Below, piece by piece: positions 18,701-25,096 of a DNA stretch of 34,511 bases (position 1 is the stretch's first letter; each line of letters begins with the position of its first letter). The stretch spans positions 1-34,511 of the forward strand of contig RFVQ01000003.1 of NCBI GenBank assembly GCA_009922495.1, written 5' to 3'. The position numbers were made by a program, and so were the translations under genes. A model generated the notes under the pieces. It saw only the letters and a program-made list of their open reading frames with translations, was not told the DNA's origin and ran no database searches. This DNA is from Chitinophagia bacterium (GTDB lineage Bacteria > Bacteroidota > Bacteroidia > Chitinophagales > Chitinophagaceae).

Positions 18701-20872
18701 CCCCACACTATATTGCTGTGCATTGGGATACTTGGCCAAAACAGAAACATTCGTTGTATTTACGATAGGAGATCCGGTACCGAGGTCCCAGTTCCATTCA
18801 GAAAGGATGCTATTGCCCAATGGCCTGGAAGAATCAGCAAAACGGATGTCCTTGTCCACACAAGTCAAACTTTTTATTGAAAAATCAGGAACTGGTATAC
18901 TATCCAAAAATATGTCAGCTTTTGATGTATCACTTAAACATCCGACATCCGTAATAGAAAAAAACCTGACCGTATATTTTCCAGTAGAAACAAATTTATG
19001 CTTGAAGGACTTTTTAATATTGGTAAAACTTCCATCCCCTAAATCCCACATATACCTGGTGATCGGCCTGGTCACCACTGAACTCGTATCCTCAACCAGC
19101 AAAGAATCGGTTATACAATTGGTTGTTTGCAAACGAAAAGTAGATTTAGGCCTTTCAAATACCTGAAGATCATAGTCAATCTGTTGCTCTCCGGAACAGC
19201 CTTCTACTGTTGGATTATTGGCAATTACCCTGATGTTATAGGTCTTGATGGTATCATATTTATAAAAATTCGGTAACGAATAATACCATACTTTTTTACC
19301 ATTGATGGTTTTGGTAGAATCAGATTGTGGTGAATTGATTTTGGGAATGGGCGGATAGTTGGGTATTACCCATTGTAACGACAATGGTTCATATGGAATG
19401 GAAATCACAAATTTAAAAGGAGTTCCACTACAGGTAGCAGGTAAATTGACAGTTGCATATTGATTGTAAGAAGATAACGTCTGGTATAAATCTTTTACAT
19501 TGGTTCCAGCATTGTATCCATACGTTTCTGTATTTCCATATCCATAGGCAATGGCATTGAAACCAGAATCAGATTGTATGGTGTGGGAACCCGCTGTGAG
19601 CCCAACTTGGTAATAAATGTAATTGCTCTCCTGTGGATGTACAGTTGAAAGCGAAAGAGGTGTAGCTCCGTCAATTTTCAAAGAATTGGCACCATTCTTA
19701 TGAATAACAATATTGATATAATGCAAAGTGATGCCTGCATTGGGAGTTGAATTGATGGTAACTTTATCAATCGTCTGTTCTATCGGACTTAAATAGATCA
19801 TCTCGGGGTCTCCCCTTCCACCGATAAAGGTATTCCCGCATTGCCCCGTGGTCGTAATATACTGTGCTACCATGATGGGTTGATCGGATTCAATCAGGTC
19901 AGGAGTACTACTTTGGTAATCGTAGTAAAATCCGTTTACCAATCCTGTAAGGACTACACCATTTCTTTTGACAACTGTTCCCGGTTTGCTCACCGCTATT
20001 CTGAAAAAATTATTGGGCATGTCCTTGGTAGGTGCTGTAAGGTATTTCTTGCCCCATGCATTTGCAGGGAAGGATTGTTGCATATAGTTATCAGCACTGC
20101 CAGAGCCATTGTTACAAGTAATACTTACCTTACCCGAACCTGAATACACCGCAATGCGTTTACATGGACTGGTGGGTGTTGCAACTGATCTAATCAAGGT
20201 GCCGGTAAGATCTTCCCCCAAAAAAGGGTTTGCATTGGTCAGTAACTTTCCAAATATATTGTACACCTCCCCTTTATTCAGTTTAACCCTAATCGTATCT
20301 CCTTTGGCGTTTAATATTGTATTGGCGCTGGGAATGATCTCAACATTTGTATCATCCTCTGTTGCAATGACATAGGAAAAACAATAAGAATAGGCCTGGT
20401 TGGATATTTGCTTATAGTTAACTGAATAATATTCCCTGGCGAGTGTATTTACCGGAAAAAGCAAAGTGGCGCCCGAAATCGAAGCATTGTAGATATGAGC
20501 ATATGCAATAATCGGCACATCAGAAGTTATGTGAATCCCTTTACCAGACTTTCCTTCATCTGTTATCCTTGCATCCTGTCCAGTTGCCTTGGGTATGGTG
20601 GCTGAAGTAGTAACCTGATTTGCAGTGACCGTATAGGTTCTGGTCCAACCAATGGAAGGTATATCTACCGTTACATTTGCGTTTCGGTCTGACGTAAAAT
20701 ACAAAACCATGTCTTGTGCACCCCCGGAAGGAATGATGGTACCATTGGAATTGTACATCGAACAATGGCTTCCATATCCCACCCAAAATTCAGTCCCCTT
20801 ATTGGAAAAATCCTGACCCACTGCCCTGAGTGACACTAAAACAATAAGAATCAAGAAGATACAATTACGCAT
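15722..20872 (-). CDS. Giant T9SS type B cargo: IgGFc-binding domain, PKD repeats, gliding-motility-type C-terminal domain
   Basis: The product has 1716 residues. A signal peptide (1-19, ending AVG) is followed by an IgGFc-binding-type domain at about 25-460 (NKGTEFWVGYG, SDVPIIAYAHIYNAS, DQPIMVAQY). An Ig-like segment lies near 480-570. Then come about ten PKD domains between 575 and 1550, each with WDFGDG-like and GxY..xL..x..GC phrases such as EWNWDLGTG and YKWFFGDPN. An unrelated Ig-like unit interrupts at 1204-1288. The end (1634-1716) is the type B T9SS sorting domain: NTFTPNGDGVNDQWEI, LEVYTTQGQLVYRS, WDGTSNGKALPFGTYYYVI. The protein should cross the outer membrane by T9SS and act at the surface or be released, probably in adhesion; binding partners are unknown. 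Its PorP/SprF partner follows 2 nt downstream. Confidence 0.95.
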   Translation of the reverse strand: MRNCIFLILIVLVSLRAVGQDFSNKGTEFWVGYGSHCSMYNSNGTIIPSGGAQDMVLYFTSDRNANVTVDIPSIGWTRTYTVTANQVTTSATIPKATGQDARITDEGKSGKGIHITSDVPIIAYAHIYNASISGATLLFPVNTLAREYYSVNYKQISNQAYSYCFSYVIATEDDTNVEIIPSANTILNAKGDTIRVKLNKGEVYNIFGKLLTNANPFLGEDLTGTLIRSVATPTSPCKRIAVYSGSGKVSITCNNGSGSADNYMQQSFPANAWGKKYLTAPTKDMPNNFFRIAVSKPGTVVKRNGVVLTGLVNGFYYDYQSSTPDLIESDQPIMVAQYITTTGQCGNTFIGGRGDPEMIYLSPIEQTIDKVTINSTPNAGITLHYINIVIHKNGANSLKIDGATPLSLSTVHPQESNYIYYQVGLTAGSHTIQSDSGFNAIAYGYGNTETYGYNAGTNVKDLYQTLSSYNQYATVNLPATCSGTPFKFVISIPYEPLSLQWVIPNYPPIPKINSPQSDSTKTINGKKVWYYSLPNFYKYDTIKTYNIRVIANNPTVEGCSGEQQIDYDLQVFERPKSTFRLQTTNCITDSLLVEDTSSVVTRPITRYMWDLGDGSFTNIKKSFKHKFVSTGKYTVRFFSITDVGCLSDTSKADIFLDSIPVPDFSIKSLTCVDKDIRFADSSRPLGNSILSEWNWDLGTGSPIVNTTNVSVLAKYPNAQQYSVGLKVKTANGCLSPEKRLTFTNYPNPKVSFGIPIVCLPDGKANFTDASSISNGTSAAFSYKWFFGDPNANASNPDTAIVSSPVHRYSTIGPYNVKLIVTSGNGCVDSLTQILNSVYAQPKADFTVTPEVCLRESTQFNDLINPQGRVLKKWNWSFSNGTSDTLKNPLIKVNAPGTYTATLHGFTADGCVSDTISKSFTIHPLPTPQFRMVDPACATETVGFLQEAVANVGSIKRWNWKLGTTASSLDITDPAAVISTVFTQWGDQVISLMVENSKGCKSDTLLKTVRINPKPNVGFTLPEVCLNDAFAEFKSTTTLADTLQKLSHEWQFGDPNASSSNPDAGTGTLATHKYSAARVYTVVLKSTSSVGCISSLSQSFTVNGATPKADFTVLRSDSLCSNTSVGIQNLSTVDFGTVSKLEIYWDYLNSPTTFVSDDNPSVNKIYTNLYSDFLNQATKTFTIRIRAFSGGSCVDDELKTIVVKGSPLVSMQSLQGICLEAQPRRLNEASFTDVSGIPPGFETFKGNGVSTSGVFDPALATPGTHEIIYRFTSSKGCFSETKGNIIVWPRPTADFTIANITCEKNAITFTDKSIANAGSIVSWNWIFGDGSAVRKVNNGSPQNYTYTSYNTYNASLDVVTTNGCTSIPKVVPVKVNPLPIVNFTLPKVCLPEGKAVFLNNTDVPDGTGSLLTYKWTYGDTRDPSVTVAKDGLHYFSALGAYNIKLVATTSNGCIDSIAKVLVDVFPQPKAGFSSLDSVCLGKDIQYLDTSTGFVRPISEWNWDFGNGATDTQKNPLYQHRASGSFLISLWVKSSEGCISDTTSKQIIIHPYPKISAGPDLFVLDDGQKQIFAAASGDALVYRWSPATYLSDVNILQPLVVKPQEDIVYTLSVTGRGACTSTDDLLVTVLKLPKPPNTFTPNGDGVNDQWEIKYLDQYPGCVLEVYTTQGQLVYRSVGYANKWDGTSNGKALPFGTYYYVIDPKSGRRKIAGYVTIIK
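16223..18895 (-). repeat. Three-domain PKD super-repeat within the T9SS cargo gene
   Basis: The PKD domains fall into an A-B-C order that recurs three times, at about residues 660-925, 925-1203 and 1288-1550. A units read like SEWNWDLGTG or SWNWIFGDG. B units begin VCLPDGKANF, VCLNDAFAEF or VCLPEGKAVF and contain KWFFGDPN-like cores. C units begin VCLRESTQF or VCLGKDIQY and contain WNWDFGNGATDT and a GCISDT end. The middle C unit is degenerate. The repeat is seen at protein level; the DNA copies have diverged too far for long exact matches. Confidence 0.7.
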
Positions 20873-20941
20873 AGAAGTTGGATAGAAACTAAATTAACAA
20901 AAAAAACCATATGAATAGGTATCTACGACAGAAGCCAAGTA

Positions 20942-21565
20942 TTAAAGTTTAACCAATTGCGTCATTATTTTTTGGTGGGCATCTGGACCAATATTGAACA
21001 AAAGATCTATGACGGAAAGGTCCTCCATAAAACCTATTTTATCTTCAAAAACCTGTTGATACCTGAAAGAGCTTTTTACCATTTGTTGGATTGGATTTAT
21101 GCCATCGTTCAGCTGAAATTCATTCGGATGTAAATCAGCTGGACATTCATGATGAAACTGGATTTTTAGTTGATGATCCATTTTCAATTTGAGCAGGACC
21201 CATTCCAGACAGCTCCTATTCCATTCCATTAAAAACCCATGTTCAGCATCCATGAGTTGCTTCAATTCCGGTTCATAAAATTTGAAATAGGGTGAGCTTC
21301 CATACACCGAGACCAAGGTTCTAAAATGATCTCTTTGCCAATGATACCGGTTGTCAATTTTGACATTATCAAAATTGGATTTACTATTTCTACCCCCTAC
21401 AATGGGGATAGACAAGGTTATCAAGCCATTTGAACCGGGTATGACAGTTCTGTTAACATGCCACTTCTTGTCATACTGTAAAAAAGTATAAATGGGGATT
21501 TCTCCTTTTTCAAGGGAATTGAAAACAAATGAAAGTCTTGGGAAATAAGGCAAAAGGCCAAACAT
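20942..21565 (-). CDS. WbqC family protein
   Basis: The 207-residue protein matches the WbqC-like family through an N-terminal LLPYFPRLSFV, a YDKKWHVNRTVIPG segment, LSIPIVGG, IDNRYHWQRDHFRTL and YGSSPYFKFYEPEL. Family members occur in polysaccharide or lipopolysaccharide clusters and have been linked to amino-sugar or aminoacyl transfer, but no reaction is firmly known. There is no signal peptide, so it is probably cytoplasmic. It starts 12 nt after the heavy-metal-domain gene and is followed by 69 nt without an obvious terminator before the T9SS cargo gene. No other O-antigen genes are nearby, so the context does not help with its role. Confidence 0.85.
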   Translation of the reverse strand: MFGLLPYFPRLSFVFNSLEKGEIPIYTFLQYDKKWHVNRTVIPGSNGLITLSIPIVGGRNSKSNFDNVKIDNRYHWQRDHFRTLVSVYGSSPYFKFYEPELKQLMDAEHGFLMEWNRSCLEWVLLKLKMDHQLKIQFHHECPADLHPNEFQLNDGINPIQQMVKSSFRYQQVFEDKIGFMEDLSVIDLLFNIGPDAHQKIMTQLVKL

Positions 21566-21577
21566 CGTAACAGCCCT

Positions 21578-21916
21578 TTACTTGGCTGGTTTTTTACAAC
21601 ATTTGGGAAGCTTGTTGTAGGCATCTGGTGCAGCCTTGACATCTTCTGCATCATAGCCAGTATTGGCAATGGCAGCCTTGATGTTCTCGAGGTTGGTCCT
21701 ATCAGCTAAATAGGTAACCGTGACATATTTCTGTTTAAAATTCACAACAGACTTGAGAATTCCTTCCTCTGTTGACAAATAATCTTCTATTCTTTCTTTG
21801 CACATTTCACATTGAACGGTGGGAGTCATGATCTTTACAGTAACAGGCTTCTTTTGTTGGGCAAAATTGGACTGAGAAGCCAGACAAAAGATGATCAGGA
21901 AAAGAAAATTCTTCAT
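21578..21916 (-). CDS. Exported heavy-metal-associated (HMA) domain protein
   Basis: The 112-residue product has a signal peptide (residues 1-19, ending SNFAQ) and one ferredoxin-like HMA domain. Its metal loop is TVQCEMCKERIE, with Cys36 and Cys39 forming the CxxC pair that in this family binds Cu(I) or a similar soft metal. The rest follows the family: VNFKQKYVTVTY and LENIKAAIANTGYDAEDV. The end has an additional vicinal Cys pair, KCCKK (106-107), which could extend the metal site. It should act in the periplasm as a metal carrier. It lies 21 nt after pyrE and 12 nt before the WbqC-like gene, so all three may share a transcript. No metal transporter is adjacent. Confidence 0.88.
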   Translation of the reverse strand: MKNFLFLIIFCLASQSNFAQQKKPVTVKIMTPTVQCEMCKERIEDYLSTEEGILKSVVNFKQKYVTVTYLADRTNLENIKAAIANTGYDAEDVKAAPDAYNKLPKCCKKPAK

Positions 21917-21937
21917 GTCTTTTTTTTTAAAATTAAT

Positions 21938-22567
21938 TTATTTGCCCCACTCAGCAGGATTGTTGCTCCAATTTAACAGTGTGTTTTGATCTTCTTGTTT
22001 AACCAATCCCTTTTCAATAGCCAATTCAATAAGAACAGGATAATTGGTAAGAGAAACTGATGGCAAACCTGCTTCCTGACAAGCCTTTTCGGCAGTAGCA
22101 AACCCATAGGTAAAGATCGAAACCATTCCCATGACTTCTAAACCAGCATTTCTTACAACATCCACCACTTGTAAGCTGCTTTTTCCGGTAGAAATCAAGT
22201 CTTCAACTATGACTGTTTTCATGCCTTTTTCATAATGCCCCTCAATCTGATTTCCCAACCCGTGTTCTTTAGGCTTTGGACGCACATAGATATAAGGTAA
22301 CTTTAGCTGATCCGATGCCATTGCTCCCCAGGCAATACCAGCAGTGGCCACACCTGCCAACAATTCTGCATCCGGAAAACGATCAAAAATCACATTACAC
22401 ATCTCACTCTTGATAAAATCCCTGACATAAGGGAAACCCAGCATTTTACGGTTATCGCAGTATATGGGACTCTTCCATCCTGATGCCCAGGTGAAAGGGT
22501 TTTGCGGATTCAATTTTACTGCGCTAACTTGTAACAGTTTTTCAGCAATGGCTTTTTCGTTTGTCAT
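21938..22567 (-). CDS. pyrE: Orotate phosphoribosyltransferase
   Basis: The enzyme joins orotate and PRPP to give orotidine-5'-phosphate in UMP synthesis. Starting at the ATG at 22567 (MTNEKAIAEKLL) the protein has 209 residues, normal for the family; the ORF-track start nine codons earlier is not needed. Visible are the substrate segment NPFTWASGWKSPIYCDNRK, the GVATAGIAWGAM loop, the flexible RPKPKEHGLGNQIEG loop, and the PRPP-binding motif VIVEDLISTGKSS. It is divergent from the Nudix gene, with 43 nt between the starts, and is probably the first gene of a transcript continuing into the HMA and WbqC-like genes. It is separated from pyrR-pyrB. Confidence 0.96.
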   Translation of the reverse strand: MTNEKAIAEKLLQVSAVKLNPQNPFTWASGWKSPIYCDNRKMLGFPYVRDFIKSEMCNVIFDRFPDAELLAGVATAGIAWGAMASDQLKLPYIYVRPKPKEHGLGNQIEGHYEKGMKTVIVEDLISTGKSSLQVVDVVRNAGLEVMGMVSIFTYGFATAEKACQEAGLPSVSLTNYPVLIELAIEKGLVKQEDQNTLLNWSNNPAEWGK

Positions 22568-22610
22568 GGTGCAAATTTGAATGAAGTGCCGCAAAAATCG
22601 AAATTAAGTT

Positions 22611-23096
22611 ATGTACATCCTCATTCATGAACAAGAGAAGCTTACCAAGCTTACCAATCTGCAGGAACTGGAACTTTTTTCAAAAGACAAGATCATCATA
22701 GAAGCAGCCGGTGGTATGGTATTGAACAAGCAAGAGGAATTGCTGATGATGAAACGAAAAGGCAAGTGGGACATGCCCAAGGGCAAACTGGATGAGGGTG
22801 AAACCATAGAAGAATGTGCCATCAGAGAAGTGATGGAAGAAACAGGGCTGTCTCCACTTTATTCGGTCAGGAAACTCCAAACTACTTATCATACCTACCC
22901 CTATAAAGGGAAGACTGCGTTAAAACCGTCCCACTGGTTCCTGATGCGCTACGAAGGAATACAAGAGCCTATCCCACAAACTGAGGAAGATATCACGGAG
23001 ATCAGATGGGTGAACAAAGAAACAGCAAGAGAATTGCTTCAAAATGCTTTTCCCTCCATAAAAGAGATGGTGGAAGGGTATTTTTTAGACGCTTGA
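22611..23096 (+). CDS. Nudix hydrolase
   Basis: The 161-residue protein contains a perfect Nudix box, GKLDEGETIEECAIREVMEETG (GX5EX7REUXEEXG), at about residues 58-79, preceded by GGMVLNKQEELLMMKRKGKWDMPK. The box binds Mg2+ and positions a nucleoside-diphosphate-linked substrate for hydrolysis. The WDMPKGK phrase resembles members acting on Ap4A or nucleotide sugars, but the substrate cannot be called. The N-terminal 35 residues are a family extension seen in Bacteroidota. It is divergent from pyrE and convergent with coaD; the last 12 bases overlap the coaD 3' end. Confidence 0.9.
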   Translation: MYILIHEQEKLTKLTNLQELELFSKDKIIIEAAGGMVLNKQEELLMMKRKGKWDMPKGKLDEGETIEECAIREVMEETGLSPLYSVRKLQTTYHTYPYKGKTALKPSHWFLMRYEGIQEPIPQTEEDITEIRWVNKETARELLQNAFPSIKEMVEGYFLDA

Positions 23097-23564
23097 ACCA
23101 GTGATCGATTGGGCCACTACAGCCGGTAAAAACAGGGATGCATCTCCCCCATTTCTCAAGATGTCTCTTACAATCGTGGAAGCGATGGAAGTATACTTTG
23201 GCTCACAGGTCAAAAAGAAGGTCTCAATATTGGGATCCAGCGTTCGATTGGCATCCGCAATGGTCTTTTCATACTCAAAATCGCTTACATACCGAATGCC
23301 CCTGAGAATGTAATTGGCATTCATTTCTTTGCAAAAATCCACTGTCAATCCTTCATATACTGCCGCAACTACTTTATCATCCTCTTTAAAAATTTCATCT
23401 ATCCACATCTGCCGTTGCTCTGCACTGAACATGGGAGACTTACCGGAATTCATGCCCACGGCAACAATGATCTTATCAAAAAGTGGCAATGCTCTCCTGA
23501 TCACATCTACATGCCCCAATGTAATTGGATCAAATGTGCCAGGGAAAAGACAGATCTTTTGCAT
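23085..23564 (-). CDS. coaD: Phosphopantetheine adenylyltransferase
   Basis: The enzyme transfers AMP from ATP to 4'-phosphopantetheine, the penultimate step of coenzyme A synthesis. The 159 residues match the family length. The nucleotidyltransferase motif is GTFDPITLGHVDVI (HxGH type, residues about 9-22), followed by DKIIVAVGMNSGKSPMF, NYILRGIRYVSDFEYE, and the C-terminal TSIASTIVRDI in place of ISSSxxR. It follows pyrB by 9 nt and appears to end the prfB-pruA-pyrR-pyrB-coaD run. Its stop lies inside the last codons of the convergent Nudix gene. Confidence 0.96.
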   Translation of the reverse strand: MQKICLFPGTFDPITLGHVDVIRRALPLFDKIIVAVGMNSGKSPMFSAEQRQMWIDEIFKEDDKVVAAVYEGLTVDFCKEMNANYILRGIRYVSDFEYEKTIADANRTLDPNIETFFLTCEPKYTSIASTIVRDILRNGGDASLFLPAVVAQSITGSSV

Positions 23565-23573
23565 GAAATAAAA

Positions 23574-24509
23574 TTAAGAAGTGGATTCTTTGCGTCCTGA
23601 TAATAAGTACAAAACCGCCATTCTAACTGCTACCCCATTCTCAACCTGATCGAGAATAATCGATTGACCGGAATCAGCTACATCTGAATCCAATTCAACA
23701 CCTCGGTTGATGGGACCGGGATGCATGATCAGAATTTCTTTGTCCAAGCTATCCAGCAATTTCTTAGAAATACCATAGGCATGGTTGTATTCCCTCAAGG
23801 ATGAAAACAAAACCTGGTTTTGGCGCTCAAGCTGTATTCTCAAGACGTTGGCCACATCACACCATTCAAGTGCTTCCCTTATATTGTAAGTCACATTTAC
23901 GCCAAAACTTTCCCGAATATATTTAGGGATGAGGGTGGGTGGTCCCGCCAAGGTAACTTCAGCACCCATTTTCTTCAACAGATAGATGTTGCTAAGGGCC
24001 ACGCGGGAATGCATGATATCCCCAATAATGGCTACTTTCTTTCCTTCAAGGCCTCCCAAACGCTCTGAAATGGACAAAGCATCCAGCAATGCCTGTGTTG
24101 GATGCTCATTGATGCCATCGCCTGCATTCACTATGGCAGCAGGAATATGCTGCGCCAGAAAATGGGGAGCCCCTGTTGCACTGTGTCTCATGACCACCAT
24201 ATCAACTTTCATGGAAAGTATATTGTTGACCGTATCCAGCAGTGTTTCCCCCTTGGAAACAGAGGATCCGCTGGCTGAAAAGTTGATGGTATCTGCACTT
24301 AACCTCTTTTCTGCCAATTCAAATGAAATTCTTGTTCTTGTAGAATTTTCATAGAAAAGGTTGACGATTGTAACATCCCTTAAGGAAGGTACTTTCTTGA
24401 TAGGTCGCTGAAGAACGTCTTTGAATTGTCTGGCAGTGTCGAGAATGAGGGTGATATCCTCTCTGTGTAGGTCTCTAATGCCGAGCAGATGTTTTGAACT
24501 GAGGTGCAT
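23574..24509 (-). CDS. pyrB: Aspartate carbamoyltransferase catalytic subunit
   Basis: The enzyme condenses carbamoyl phosphate with aspartate, the committed step of pyrimidine synthesis. The 311 residues include the carbamoyl-phosphate signature FYENSTRTRISFELA, SVSKGETLLDTV, the VVMRHSATG region, and GINEHPTQALLDALS; the C-terminal aspartate-binding loop reads HPGPINRGVELD. There is no pyrI regulatory gene next to it. The gene lies 12 nt after pyrR, which is the common pyrR-pyrB order, and 9 nt before coaD. Confidence 0.97.
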   Translation of the reverse strand: MHLSSKHLLGIRDLHREDITLILDTARQFKDVLQRPIKKVPSLRDVTIVNLFYENSTRTRISFELAEKRLSADTINFSASGSSVSKGETLLDTVNNILSMKVDMVVMRHSATGAPHFLAQHIPAAIVNAGDGINEHPTQALLDALSISERLGGLEGKKVAIIGDIMHSRVALSNIYLLKKMGAEVTLAGPPTLIPKYIRESFGVNVTYNIREALEWCDVANVLRIQLERQNQVLFSSLREYNHAYGISKKLLDSLDKEILIMHPGPINRGVELDSDVADSGQSIILDQVENGVAVRMAVLYLLSGRKESTS

Positions 24510-24521
24510 TAGGATGCTAAA

Positions 24522-25064
24522 TTATGAAATGCCTTCGTATAAAACTACCTTTTTTTCATTTCCCCATATCACTTTGACCTTTTGGGTCACAATCGAGTCA
24601 ATAGATTTGCCTACATAATCAGGCTGAATAGGCAATTCACGGCTGAATTTTCGATCAACCAAGATGCACAACTCCACTTTCCCCGCTCTTCCATGGTCCA
24701 ACAATGCATCCATCGCTGCCCTAATGGTCCTACCAGTGTATAAAACATCGTCTATGAGCACTACTTTCTTTCCTTCAATCGAGAAGGGAAGATCAGTGAT
24801 ATTGGGAATGTGTATCTGCCCCCTGAAATCATCCCTATAAAAAGTGATATCCAACTTTCCATATGGAAATTTGCATTCAGGATGCAACGATTGCATGTAT
24901 TGAACGATAAAATCACTGACAGGAATCCCCCTGGGCTGTATTCCAATGAAACAGGTATTATCAAAAGGATAATGGTTTTCAATCAATTCATGCGACAACC
25001 TTTTCAGGGTCAGCTTGAGCTGATCTTCTTCCATGATCGTATTGACACCTTTTAACTTTTCCAT
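24522..25064 (-). CDS. pyrR: Bifunctional pyr operon regulator / uracil phosphoribosyltransferase
   Basis: The product matches PyrR: an N-terminal helix (LKRLSHELIENH), FIGIQPRGIPVSDF, GKLDITFYRDDF, the PRPP motif VVLIDDVLYTGRTIRAAMDAL, and VDRKFSRELPIQPDYVGKSI. The ORF track starts at a TTG (25076); the ATG at 25064 gives 180 residues and an N-terminus that lines up with the Bacillus protein. PyrR binds pyr mRNA leaders in Firmicutes and has uracil phosphoribosyltransferase activity. Here the gene follows pruA by only 32 nt, and I see no attenuator hairpin before it, so the RNA-binding role is uncertain. Confidence 0.94.
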   Translation of the reverse strand: MEKLKGVNTIMEEDQLKLTLKRLSHELIENHYPFDNTCFIGIQPRGIPVSDFIVQYMQSLHPECKFPYGKLDITFYRDDFRGQIHIPNITDLPFSIEGKKVVLIDDVLYTGRTIRAAMDALLDHGRAGKVELCILVDRKFSRELPIQPDYVGKSIDSIVTQKVKVIWGNEKKVVLYEGIS

Positions 25065-25073
25065 TGATGAATA

Positions 25074-25081
25074 CAAATGTA
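25074..25081 (-). promoter_or_regulatory. Possible -7 element before pyrR
   Basis: On the minus strand TACATTTG matches TAnnTTTG, 9 nt before the pyrR ATG. No good -33 TTG is found at the expected spacing, which would lie in the pruA 3' end. If real, the pyrR message would have almost no leader. Confidence 0.3.
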
Positions 25082-25096
25082 TGAATTAGCTGGATC

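Noticed and set aside
16223-18895. CRISPR-like or DNA-level tandem repeat
   Set aside because: The repeats are diverged protein domains in one open frame, without short identical repeats or spacers.
18642-19166. 174-residue plus-strand ORF inside the PKD gene
   Set aside because: Antisense to PKD domains with intact motifs on the other strand; no domain or start signal.
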